This document shows, in pieces, positions 8,212 to 17,108 of a stretch of 32,724 bases of DNA. A model generated the notes under the pieces. The model did not search any database. It had not been told where the DNA came from and was given only the letters and a program-made list of their open reading frames with translations. The position numbers were made by a program, and so were the translations under genes. The DNA is taken from assembly GCA_902562525.1 (NCBI GenBank), contig CACETT010000013.1, positions 1 through 32,724 on the forward strand, given 5' to 3'. The DNA comes from an uncultured Alphaproteobacteria bacterium (GTDB lineage: Bacteria > Pseudomonadota > Alphaproteobacteria > UBA7887). Positions within the stretch are counted from its first letter, which is position 1. The number at the start of each line of letters is the position of its first letter.

Positions 8212-9267
8212 TTACCGTTTGCCAATTGGAAATCGAAACTTGGACCAATTTTCCATATCTTTTTGAAAAAGCCTCCTATGTTGTAAAACTCTACTAAACC
8301 AAGGATCTTGTGCCGCTTCGACATCAGCCCAAAGATTTGCGGCCGTGTCAGCAGCCTCTATAAATTCTGGGTCCAGAACAATTAGCTCATTGCCATAGGC
8401 TTCCATTTCCTCCAGCGCTCCGATATCTCGGTATGCCCAACGCGCCCAGCTTTCCAATGTCATTATTTTGCCCGCTGCCCGCAACATCTCGCGGTCATGC
8501 TCACTTATGCGTTCCCAAGCCTCAAGATTAAAAAGGCACTCCCAAGTTGCAGATGGCTGATGGACTCCGGGCATGATCACGTATTTAGCAATTTTGTGAA
8601 ATCCTGATGGCAAATTTATAGCAGGCGAACCCCACTCCATTGCGTCTATTACACCCCTCTCAAGAGCAGGATATACCTCAGCACCCGGAATGATTACAGT
8701 GGAAGCACCCAGTGAACCCGCGATTTCTGCCCAAGCTCCAGCCGTTCGAAGCTTAAGGCCTTTTAAATCCTCGATAGTTTCTACGCGCCTCGTTGAGTGC
8801 ATGAAAAGTTCTGTTGGGCCTATTCCACATGGAATAGATGCCACGTTAAACTTCTCCTTTCGATATTCAAACCAGAGTTCTGCCCCGCCTGCTTCAAATA
8901 ACCAGATGATCATCTCTTCAGGATTTAGGCCGCCGGCCATATTCCCAAAGAGGACCGTGGTCTTGTCGATGCCCCAATCGTAGCCCATCCACGTGTGGCC
9001 CGCCTGAACAATATTAGCTTTCGCAGTCTGGGAGACTTTTAGTGGGCTTCCTAGCGTGCCGCCCGGGAAGACATTGATTTGTATGCGCCCATCGGTAAGC
9101 GTGCCCACCCACTTTGCATAACCCCTTGCCTCCTCTTCTAGAATTGGACCACCACCCCAAGCTGTCGCCATATTCCACACTTCGTCTGCTCTTACCGCAG
9201 AGCCCACGGCGAGTGTCAAAATTATGGCCAAGACTTTTAGCAAGTTGGCTTTGGCGTTTCTAAACAT
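8212..9267 (-). CDS. TRAP transporter substrate-binding protein, DctP family
   Basis: 351 aa with signal peptide; WNMATAWGGGPILEEEARGYAKWV, IEDLKGLKLRTAG, PGAEVYPALERGVIDAMEWGSPA are DctP/TakP-like motifs. Confidence 0.93.
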   Translation of the reverse strand: MFRNAKANLLKVLAIILTLAVGSAVRADEVWNMATAWGGGPILEEEARGYAKWVGTLTDGRIQINVFPGGTLGSPLKVSQTAKANIVQAGHTWMGYDWGIDKTTVLFGNMAGGLNPEEMIIWLFEAGGAELWFEYRKEKFNVASIPCGIGPTELFMHSTRRVETIEDLKGLKLRTAGAWAEIAGSLGASTVIIPGAEVYPALERGVIDAMEWGSPAINLPSGFHKIAKYVIMPGVHQPSATWECLFNLEAWERISEHDREMLRAAGKIMTLESWARWAYRDIGALEEMEAYGNELIVLDPEFIEAADTAANLWADVEAAQDPWFSRVLQHRRLFQKDMENWSKFRFPIGKR

Positions 9268-9423
9268 AAGACCCTCCCAGCATAAACTTTTAAATAGACA
9301 ACGAGTTTAGGCCACCTTTAAGTGCGGTGGCTATAGAATCTGACAAACCAGTTAAGCAGGGCAAGAATCCATCCCTATGGGATCTCGATGAAAACGGGCC
9401 TAGCTGGATACGAAACTAAAAGG

Positions 9424-9726
9424 TCAAAGAACTACCTCGAAACCCTCAAAAATAGGATGACCCATGTACAAGTCAGAATGCTTTCCAGCACCTTTGTGGG
9501 CAAGGCGAAACGCCTCCGACTTGGTCCAATCAATAAAATCTTCCTCTGAGTTCCAAGTGCTGTGCGAAGCGTATAAGGTATAAGCATCCGTGGTTTCACC
9601 CTTTACTAGATGAAACTCTTTAAACCCAGAAACAGAGCTCAATTGGGTATCTCTATTCCTCCAGACCTTCTCAAAATCCGCCTCTTTCCCTTTGACAATC
9701 TTAAATCGGTTCATTGCGATGAACAT
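9424..9726 (-). CDS. antibiotic biosynthesis monooxygenase (ABM) domain protein
   Basis: 100 aa: MFIAMNRFKIVKGKEADFEKVWRNRDTQLSSVSGFKEFHLVKGE...YTLYASHSTWNSEEDFIDWTKSEAFRLAH. Confidence 0.88.
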   Translation of the reverse strand: MFIAMNRFKIVKGKEADFEKVWRNRDTQLSSVSGFKEFHLVKGETTDAYTLYASHSTWNSEEDFIDWTKSEAFRLAHKGAGKHSDLYMGHPIFEGFEVVL

Positions 9727-9786
9727 CAGTTATTATCCACTTTTAAATTAAATAGTTTTTCGCATCTTGAATTCTCGTTGCCCCCA

Positions 9787-11193
9787 TTAGATAGCGGGAT
9801 GCTCATTATGCCAATCAGTTTCACGTTGATACGCATGACCCGCTCTAACCAGCAAATCCTCTTCAAAATGACGGCCGACAAATTGAATTGCAATCGGCAT
9901 GCCACCCCTGGTAAAGCCCGACTGCATGGTAACAGTGGGACTTCCGGTAAAATCAAATGGGCTAGTAAATCGGGACATCCCCATAGCCCGCCACGCCTTT
10001 GGATCAAGCCTACCCTCTTTAACATTTTTTTCTGTTGGTGATGCCGTGCCTTGTGCGGGAACCACTAATACATCAATGTCATCGAAGACCGCCCTTACTT
10101 CGCCACAAAAACCATGCCGGGTCAGTAGAATGTTTTGATAATCAGTCGCCGAAAGCGATAGACCAAGGTCAATCAAACGGGCCAATGCGGGCCCATATTG
10201 CTCTTTGTTTTTAGGGTACGTTTGGCGGTGGGCCAAAGCAGTTTCTATCCCACAATGGGCAGGCCAATTATCCAGCACCGCATCAGTATTTGGAAACGTG
10301 ACCTTCCGAAGATTGGCCCCCATCGACCTGAGCACCGTTAGTGCCTCTTCGGTTGTTTTTCGCATTTCCTGATCGACACCCCGCCGATTGTATAGGGGGT
10401 CATATCCAAATTTTAATCCACGAATTCCACGCTCCAGTCCCGCCAGATAATTTGGGACAGGCGCGGTCGAAGCTGTAGGGTCATTTTTATCCGCCCCAGC
10501 AATAATATTGAGTACTGCGCCGGTGTCAGCAGCATTTCGACACATTGGGCCAATATGATCGAGGGAAGCCGCCAGTTCAAAAATACCGTATCGCGACACG
10601 CGGCCCCAGGTCGGCTTAAGACCCGTTAAGCCATTAGCAGCAGATGGGAACCGTATTGAGCCGCCTGTATCACTCCCGATAGAAGCAAAGCACAAACCAG
10701 CGGCAGTGGCAGCCCCAGAACCAGATGAGGAAACACCAGCCCAGTGTGCTGAGTTCCACGGATTTAACGGAGGAGAAACATCTGGATGGTGTTCGGAAAA
10801 AGCACCCTCAGTCATTTGCAGTTTCCCAAGAAGCACAGCTCCTGACTTGGCAAAGCGTTGAACTACAGTTGAATTATATCTGGGCTTAAAATTTGCATGA
10901 ATAGGCATGCCCGCCGCTGTTGGTATGCCGCGGGTAAAACAAAGATCCTTTACCGCTATTGGGACCCCGTGAAGCGGCCCCCTAATGCGACCACGAGATA
11001 TCTCTTGTTCTGCTTTTTTTGCTTGCTGTCTTGCTAACTCTTCAGTGACAGTCGCATAGGCTTTTATCTTTCTATCTTTTGCCCGAATACGTTTAAGCAT
11101 GTGCTCGGTCAAATCGACAGGGGAGAACTCCTTGGCGTGAAGCCTCTGTGCAACATCTAATAAACTAGCAAAATGAATGTTTCTCGGAGCCAT
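9787..11193 (-). CDS. amidase (amidase signature family)
   Basis: 468 aa; GVPIAVKDLCFTRG, SSSGSGAATAAGLCFASIGSDTGGSIRFPSAANGLTGLKPTWGRVSRYG amidase signature with Ser-cisSer-Lys context. Confidence 0.95.
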   Translation of the reverse strand: MAPRNIHFASLLDVAQRLHAKEFSPVDLTEHMLKRIRAKDRKIKAYATVTEELARQQAKKAEQEISRGRIRGPLHGVPIAVKDLCFTRGIPTAAGMPIHANFKPRYNSTVVQRFAKSGAVLLGKLQMTEGAFSEHHPDVSPPLNPWNSAHWAGVSSSGSGAATAAGLCFASIGSDTGGSIRFPSAANGLTGLKPTWGRVSRYGIFELAASLDHIGPMCRNAADTGAVLNIIAGADKNDPTASTAPVPNYLAGLERGIRGLKFGYDPLYNRRGVDQEMRKTTEEALTVLRSMGANLRKVTFPNTDAVLDNWPAHCGIETALAHRQTYPKNKEQYGPALARLIDLGLSLSATDYQNILLTRHGFCGEVRAVFDDIDVLVVPAQGTASPTEKNVKEGRLDPKAWRAMGMSRFTSPFDFTGSPTVTMQSGFTRGGMPIAIQFVGRHFEEDLLVRAGHAYQRETDWHNEHPAI

Positions 11194-11289
11194 ATATCTC
11201 TCACCTCAGCTTTATTTCCAGCTTATAAAAAGTCTTCTAGAAGACTTTGCCAACTGCGAAAAGATACGCGATGCAGGTGGGCATTTAGC

Positions 11290-11691
11290 TTATTCACTAC
11301 CCGCATATTTCCAGTAAGTGTCTTTAAGCATAATCATCCCATCACCGCGCAAAGTCCAGAGATCGCAGCCAAACCAATCCAGGAAATTCCCATTTCGTTC
11401 GTGCCCAATAACTCTCCATTCAGAACATCCCCTGTTACCCGCCACCCAATGGCTATGAATCTCCCATGCCATATCCGGAATCGACGTAAAGCGCTGGGAA
11501 AGCATTGATCGAATATCCTTTTTCCCGACCAACCGATCTCCTTCAGGGGGGGTCCCACGTGAAATTCGCCAAACACCCTCATCCGCGAACCGCTCCAATA
11601 TTGCTTCTATATTGTGATCATTGAACGAATCACAGACTTCTGTAATGATCTGCAGGTTCCGTCTTTCAGAATCTGTCATACTGAGATCCAT
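11290..11691 (-). CDS. SnoaL-like / nuclear transport factor 2 family protein
   Basis: 133 aa: NLQIITEVCDSFNDHNIEAILERFADEGVWRISRGTPPEGDRLVGKKDIRSML, NTF2-like pattern. Confidence 0.8.
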   Translation of the reverse strand: MDLSMTDSERRNLQIITEVCDSFNDHNIEAILERFADEGVWRISRGTPPEGDRLVGKKDIRSMLSQRFTSIPDMAWEIHSHWVAGNRGCSEWRVIGHERNGNFLDWFGCDLWTLRGDGMIMLKDTYWKYAGSE

Positions 11692-11843
11692 TTTTGTGGA
11701 GGAAACTGAACTAAACTACAAAATGAAGAGTGTGGCAACGATATATAGATATCTACTCCAATGTCTTCGTTATACAAGCGTATCTTTCTATAATAGCGAA
11801 TTCGACAAAGTTTTATGAAATTTGTGCATTCTGGAGCTTAAAC

Positions 11844-13025
11844 ATGTTCAATTTCTTTCCCCTAAAAGCGTTAGGCAAATCCATCATATTTGTAATGCCG
11901 ATCGTTTATCTTACCTTCCCGGTAGCGGCCGATCTAATGATCGTGGGCGGCGATAACAAAGTAAGATTTGATGGTCCCGACATCCTATTTGAAGCGCCGG
12001 GAAACGATATGATTTCTATAGTGGATATTGGCGACGATCCCGCTAATCCAAAAATCATAGCTAATCTTCGTATTAGCAACTCAGTATTTGGCCCGCCGAC
12101 CAATTTGGTGATTACCCCAGACGAGTCATTAGCTTTAGTTACAAAAGCCATGGAGTGGACTGAAGGCGAAGACGGCTGGAAGCCAAGCCCTGATAATCGT
12201 ATTCACGTCATTGACCTTACAACGAAACCACCAATGCTTATTGATACAGTGAAGGTGGACTTTCAACCATCCGGCATGGCTATAAATAGGTCAGGCGACC
12301 TCGCATTAGTCGCTCACCGCAAAAGCGGCACCATTGGTGTCCTTGAAATCAAAGGCAGCTCCGTGACCATGATCCAATCGGTGGATATAGGTGAGGAGGT
12401 TGCCTCAGTTGCCATCACACCTGATGGTAGCATGGCACTTGTGACTAAATTTAGTAGCCACAAAATTTCAGTACTCCGTATTAATGGAAGTCAAGTCACC
12501 TACGATGCCTCTCTGGATATGCCAGTCGGGTTAAAGCCTTACAATGTGCAAATTACCCCAGATGGCACTCTAGGCCTCACGGCAGACCACGGGCCTGGGT
12601 CGGACGGCCATATCGATACTGTAAGCGTAATTGATCTTACTGCATCTCCTCCCCGCGTCATTGACCGGATAATGGTTGGAGATGCCCCTGAGGGACTAGC
12701 TATAAGTCCGAACGGTGATATTGCAGTGGCCATTTTGCTCAAAGGAAGCGGGGGCATAGCGAGCGACAGTTGGGCTTACAACAGAAATGGAAGTGTCGTC
12801 GTACTTGAGATTGAGGGAAAAAATGTCCGCCGTATCGCTGAGGTAGATGTTAGGGGTCTGCCCGAAGGCGCAGTGTTTAATCCTAGTGGAGAGTATCTCT
12901 ATGTTGGAAACTTTGTGGACAGAGATATTTCAGTTCTGAAAGTTGACGGCACTTCGGTGACTAATACTGGAACGATCCTTAAATTACCGGCTAACCCCGC
13001 CTCAATGAGGGGTCGCAATCCATAG
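11844..13025 (+). CDS. exported YncE/YVTN-type beta-propeller protein
   Basis: From ATG at 11844 MFNFFPLKALGKSIIFVMPIVYLTFPVAAD signal peptide; repeated blades such as VAITPDGSMALVT, VQITPDGTLGLTA, LAISPNGDIAVAI, AVFNPSGEYLYVG. Confidence 0.88.
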   Translation: MFNFFPLKALGKSIIFVMPIVYLTFPVAADLMIVGGDNKVRFDGPDILFEAPGNDMISIVDIGDDPANPKIIANLRISNSVFGPPTNLVITPDESLALVTKAMEWTEGEDGWKPSPDNRIHVIDLTTKPPMLIDTVKVDFQPSGMAINRSGDLALVAHRKSGTIGVLEIKGSSVTMIQSVDIGEEVASVAITPDGSMALVTKFSSHKISVLRINGSQVTYDASLDMPVGLKPYNVQITPDGTLGLTADHGPGSDGHIDTVSVIDLTASPPRVIDRIMVGDAPEGLAISPNGDIAVAILLKGSGGIASDSWAYNRNGSVVVLEIEGKNVRRIAEVDVRGLPEGAVFNPSGEYLYVGNFVDRDISVLKVDGTSVTNTGTILKLPANPASMRGRNP

Positions 13026-13092
13026 CCCAAAGCCTAGGTTTCTGCTACAAGTAGTGTGGGCGCGCAGAGAGTTGAGGGAAACGGATTCCGAT

Positions 13093-13215
13093 ATGAACAA
13101 AAATATTGAGGTTGCTCTTATTGGAGATGGCCTAATGGGCCACGGGTTAGCTTTGGTCCATGCCATGGGTGGTCACAAAGTAAAAATGCAGGATATTAGC
13201 AATGACCCGCTATAA
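13093..13215 (+). pseudogene. 3-hydroxyacyl-CoA dehydrogenase N-terminal remnant
   Basis: MNKNIEVALIGDGLMGHGLALVHAMGGHKVKMQDISNDPL*: Rossmann GxGxMGxG first beta-alpha-beta of the 3HCDH_N domain, ending after 40 codons, overlapping the next gene's start. Confidence 0.65.
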
Positions 13216-14080
13216 AGACCTGGATTTCGAGGTTTTCTTTCCGGTGCGTAACGAACTTGGAGAAGGACCAATCTATGACGGAACAACTGCCGAACTTATC
13301 TGGTTTGATATTGTCGGTCAGGTAATGTTTATTGGAAATACAAACCAGGGCACACTTAGATCTTATGGATTTGGCGAACCCGTTTCGGCTGCTTTTCTTA
13401 CTAACTCGGATATTTTGTTGGTTGCTGCAGCAAGCGGTGTCATTGCTTTTGACAGGAGGACGGGACGGAGGAGAACCAATTTCTCCCTTGAAGCCGATAA
13501 TAGTATGACACGTGCTAATGACAGCCGCACCGCTCCAAATAATGCCATCTGGCTGGGTACGATGGGACTCGGTCAGGAAAGCGGAGCGGGGTCTATTTAC
13601 CATCTACGAAACGGGGTCTGCACCCGCTTATTTGAGAAAATCACTGTCCCCAATGCGATCTGTTTCTCGCCAGATGGGGAAACAGCTTATTTTTGTGATA
13701 CACCGAAGCGGTTGATTATGAAAACGCGGATTGATCCCGAGACAAGCCTTCCAGTAGGGAAACCATCCGCCTTTATTGATCTCACATCGGAAAAATTGAA
13801 TCCGGACGGTGCTGTCATAGACAGCGAAGGGTCCCTTTGGAACGCCCAGTGGGGAGCAGGCCGTGTTGCTTGCTATGATAGTGGAGGGCGTTTTATTCGG
13901 GCCGTAGAACTACCGGCGACGCAAATAACGTGCCCTGCTTTTGGAGGGGACGACTTGAAATATTTGTATGTCACCTCTGCCTATCAAGGAATTTCTCGCT
14001 GGGAGCAACCTGAAGCCGGTGCGGTATTTGTTATAGAACTAGATGTGCCTGGCCTCGCTGAAAGACGGGTAGACCTATAA
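13202..14080 (+). CDS. SMP-30/gluconolactonase/LRE family protein
   Basis: 292 aa: NELGEGPIYDGTTAELIWFDI, TRANDSRTAPNNAIWLGTMG, NAICFSPDGETAYFCDT, PDGAVIDSEGSLWNAQWGAGRV. Confidence 0.93.
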   Translation: MTRYKDLDFEVFFPVRNELGEGPIYDGTTAELIWFDIVGQVMFIGNTNQGTLRSYGFGEPVSAAFLTNSDILLVAAASGVIAFDRRTGRRRTNFSLEADNSMTRANDSRTAPNNAIWLGTMGLGQESGAGSIYHLRNGVCTRLFEKITVPNAICFSPDGETAYFCDTPKRLIMKTRIDPETSLPVGKPSAFIDLTSEKLNPDGAVIDSEGSLWNAQWGAGRVACYDSGGRFIRAVELPATQITCPAFGGDDLKYLYVTSAYQGISRWEQPEAGAVFVIELDVPGLAERRVDL

Positions 14081-14216
14081 CAAGATTAAAACATATGGTT
14101 AATGTATCCAATGGACATTACCCATAGCGTTATAGAAGTACTAGGTTCCTTCTCCAGGTATAGGCCTGTTCGTAGCAGGCGTGTTTGATGGTCACACAGC
14201 ATGGGAGAGAAAAGTA

Positions 14217-14978
14217 ATGACTGGCATACAGGAATTTCGGAAAAAGATGGATTCAGGAGGTCAGTGTTTGGGCCCAAGTATAACCCTTAAGGACCCAGTT
14301 ATTGCCGAGGCGCTCGGTCCGGGTTCGGATTTTATATGGATAGATACGGAACATAGTCCCATGACCATAGAAACGGTTGCGGCGCATTTACTCGGAGCGA
14401 GGGCGTGCAATAAAGCGGCGTTAGTAAGGGTACCGGGAAGTTCTACAGAAAGCATTAAGCCCATCCTAGATTCAGGTATTGATGGTATAATTGTTCCGCA
14501 GGTGACCAGCGTTGATGAAGTAAGGAAGGTCGTGGCGGATTGTCGGTATCCCCCAACTGGGAAACGGGGATTTGGGCCCCGACGGGGGACGGATTATGGG
14601 CGTAAATCACTAGATCAATATTTGGCGGAATCTCGTGAAGACTTATTTGTTGCAGTGATGCTTGAGCATCAAAATGCTGTTCGAGACATAGAAGAAATTG
14701 TCAACGTTCCCGGGTTAGATTCAGTTGTTATTGGGACCATGGATTTAAGCGGTTCATTGGGACACCTTGGCGATCGGGACCACCCCGCGGTCGTTTCAGC
14801 TATACAAACGGTTATTGATGCGGCTCGACGGAAGAATATTTATGTCGGCATGGGACTCGGTTACGAACCAGAACTTGCCCGTCACTGGATGGCGCAGGGA
14901 GTGCAGTGGATGCAGTTTGGTTGTGATTATGAGTATATCGTGCACGGGGCTTCACGGTTGTTTGATTCCGTTCGCTAA
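14217..14978 (+). CDS. HpcH/HpaI aldolase/citrate lyase family protein (2-keto-3-deoxy acid aldolase-like)
   Basis: From ATG at 14217; FIWIDTEHSPM, VRVPG, GIIVPQVTSVDEVRKVVADCRYPPTGKRGFGP, IGTMDLSGSLG match class II HpcH/HpaI aldolases. Longer start at 14181 possible. Confidence 0.93.
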   Translation: MTGIQEFRKKMDSGGQCLGPSITLKDPVIAEALGPGSDFIWIDTEHSPMTIETVAAHLLGARACNKAALVRVPGSSTESIKPILDSGIDGIIVPQVTSVDEVRKVVADCRYPPTGKRGFGPRRGTDYGRKSLDQYLAESREDLFVAVMLEHQNAVRDIEEIVNVPGLDSVVIGTMDLSGSLGHLGDRDHPAVVSAIQTVIDAARRKNIYVGMGLGYEPELARHWMAQGVQWMQFGCDYEYIVHGASRLFDSVR

Positions 14979-15013
14979 GTTCTAGGTAGCCAAATGTTAA
15001 TCTAGTTTCATCT

Positions 15014-16168
15014 TTATTCCACTTGATGCGCCTTTAGCACCTCTTGATCGAACTCAACGCCAAGCCCGGGGCCACTGGGGGGAGTGATATAGCCATTCTC
15101 AAAGACCAGGGGTTCTTTGAAAATTTTCTTGTGCAGCGGACCCATATTAGCTTCCTGTATTAAGAAGTTTGGAGAAGAGACATCGAGCTGTATTGCAGCA
15201 GCAAAAACAACCGGCCCACAATACATATGGGGCGCTATCATTGCATAATGGGCTTCCGCCATACCCGCAATTTTCTTTGCTTCAGTGATCCCACCACACT
15301 GCCCTACATCAAGCTGAAGAATTTGGGCAGCTTGTTTTTCCAAGACTTCAGAAAACTCATATTTTGTTACCAGGCGCTCCCCGGTAGCTATGGGTATGTT
15401 GGTGTGGGCAGCAATACGAGCCATCTCACTTATATTTTCCGGCATAATTGGTTCCTCAAACCAAAATGGGTGGTAAGGCTCCAAGTAGTGGGCAACTCGA
15501 ATAGCACTGTAAGTTGGCATCTGGCCATGCGTCCCTATGGCGACCTCCAACCGATTACCAACAGCATCTCGTATACTCTGGAAAATTTTTGCTGCATGCT
15601 CAATTTTCCACAAAGGAATATCACGGATAGGATGTAAGGGCATAAATGGATCTAACTTACATGCCGTATTACCTTCTTCCAGTAATTGAAGTGCAACTTC
15701 ACCAGCTTTCTCCGGATGTTTGTCGAAATCAATATCGGGCATGTAAGCATAAGCACGAAGCTTTTTGTGATACTGGCCACCCAATAATTGATAGATAGGT
15801 AAATTAGCCACTTTACCTTTAATATCCCAAAGTGCCATGTCGATAGCACTGATAGCTGGGGTGGCATATAAACTTGGATGTCGCAAATCATGCCAGGTTC
15901 CGTACATCTTATCCCAGATTAATTCTGTATTAAGGGGATCTTCCCCAAGGACAATTTGACCCACTAACTCCTTAACTAGGTTGACTTGAGATTTGAGATC
16001 CTCGAGGCGGCCCGAAAATGCACTCCCAGCGATGCGTTCCCCTATACCCGTAATTCCTTCATCAGTTAGCAACTCTATGAAAAGAAAATACCTGCCCCCA
16101 ACATATTTTTCCTCACCTACGGGCTTTTCCGCTTCCACCACTGTGGTGTTTACGCCTGTTACTTTCAC
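15014..16168 (-). CDS. mandelate racemase/muconate lactonizing enzyme family protein (galactonate dehydratase-like)
   Basis: 384 aa; ISAIDMALWDIKGKVANLPIYQLLGG, FWFEEPIMPEN, PIATGERLVTKYEF, LQLDVGQCGGITEAKKIAGMAEAHYAMIAPHMYCGPV. Confidence 0.93.
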   Translation of the reverse strand: MKVTGVNTTVVEAEKPVGEEKYVGGRYFLFIELLTDEGITGIGERIAGSAFSGRLEDLKSQVNLVKELVGQIVLGEDPLNTELIWDKMYGTWHDLRHPSLYATPAISAIDMALWDIKGKVANLPIYQLLGGQYHKKLRAYAYMPDIDFDKHPEKAGEVALQLLEEGNTACKLDPFMPLHPIRDIPLWKIEHAAKIFQSIRDAVGNRLEVAIGTHGQMPTYSAIRVAHYLEPYHPFWFEEPIMPENISEMARIAAHTNIPIATGERLVTKYEFSEVLEKQAAQILQLDVGQCGGITEAKKIAGMAEAHYAMIAPHMYCGPVVFAAAIQLDVSSPNFLIQEANMGPLHKKIFKEPLVFENGYITPPSGPGLGVEFDQEVLKAHQVE

Positions 16169-16219
16169 TTTTCGCCCCCTCCGCCAAATTCTCCCAGTAG
16201 AACATTACCGACCTTTCAC

Positions 16220-17047
16220 CTACCACATCACACCGCCACCAGTATTCATATCCTGACCAGTTATATTTGGTGAATCTTCTGAGGCCAAGAACACTGCCAT
16301 ACGAGCAGCATCATCTGGCCCTGAACCCTTGTCCACATAGTCCTCATCCGCACACCATCTCCCAGCCAATACTTGGTTGGAATTTTTCGCTGTAAGATTC
16401 CGTCTGAAACCCTCCTCATCAAAATCCTTATTCATATATTCCGCCCGCGCTCTAATAAGTTCTACAGTTCGGTCTTCATGCCCCCCCGGACATATGGCGT
16501 TAACAGTAATGTTGTAACGCCCAACATCCGCAGCCAAAGTCCGCGTAAAGCCAATCACGCCCATTTTTGATGTTGCATAAGGAGTTCTATGAGAGAGAGG
16601 CTGCTTTCCTGTGCCAGAGCTAAAATTGATAATTTTCCCCGAACGCTTGCGGATCATCTCCGGAAGAACTGCCTTACAACAGAGAAAAAGTGAATCGAGG
16701 TTAATATCTAGTGTTTGTTTCCATTCAGCTAGACTCATATCCCAAACGTCTTTCGTCGGCCCCGCAATCCCCACTACATTGGCCAGGATATCTATCGTGC
16801 CAAAATGGGCCATAGTATGATCAACCAACTCTTGCACTTGGTCTTCCTTCGACACGTCGGTTTGAGAGCAAAGAACTTTACCGCCCGCTTTTTCAATATC
16901 AGTACCCACCTGATTCTCTAGTTCACCAACTGGCAAAATATCGCAAATAGAAACGGAAGCTCCCTCTTTTGCAAAGCGTTTGGCAATTGCCTCTGCATGA
17001 CCACGACCCGCTCCTGTGATGAGAGCCACTTTCCCTTCTAATCTCAT
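16220..17047 (-). CDS. SDR family NAD(P)-dependent oxidoreductase
   Basis: 275 aa; KVALITGAGRGHAEAIA, NVVGIAGP, SGKIINFSSGTGKQPLSHRTPYATSKMGVIGFTRTLA, NITVNAICPGG. Confidence 0.95.
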   Translation of the reverse strand: MRLEGKVALITGAGRGHAEAIAKRFAKEGASVSICDILPVGELENQVGTDIEKAGGKVLCSQTDVSKEDQVQELVDHTMAHFGTIDILANVVGIAGPTKDVWDMSLAEWKQTLDINLDSLFLCCKAVLPEMIRKRSGKIINFSSGTGKQPLSHRTPYATSKMGVIGFTRTLAADVGRYNITVNAICPGGHEDRTVELIRARAEYMNKDFDEEGFRRNLTAKNSNQVLAGRWCADEDYVDKGSGPDDAARMAVFLASEDSPNITGQDMNTGGGVMW

Positions 17048-17108
17048 ATTTCATCCCTCTTATACATTTTTTGCTTTTGTCCTAATCAGGGCCATATCCG
17101 CGCAAACC

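Noticed and set aside
9610-10138. Plus and minus ORFs overlapping ABM and amidase genes (9610-10041, 9726-10025, 9899-10138)
   Set aside because: Shadow frames of well-supported CDSs with no family resemblance.
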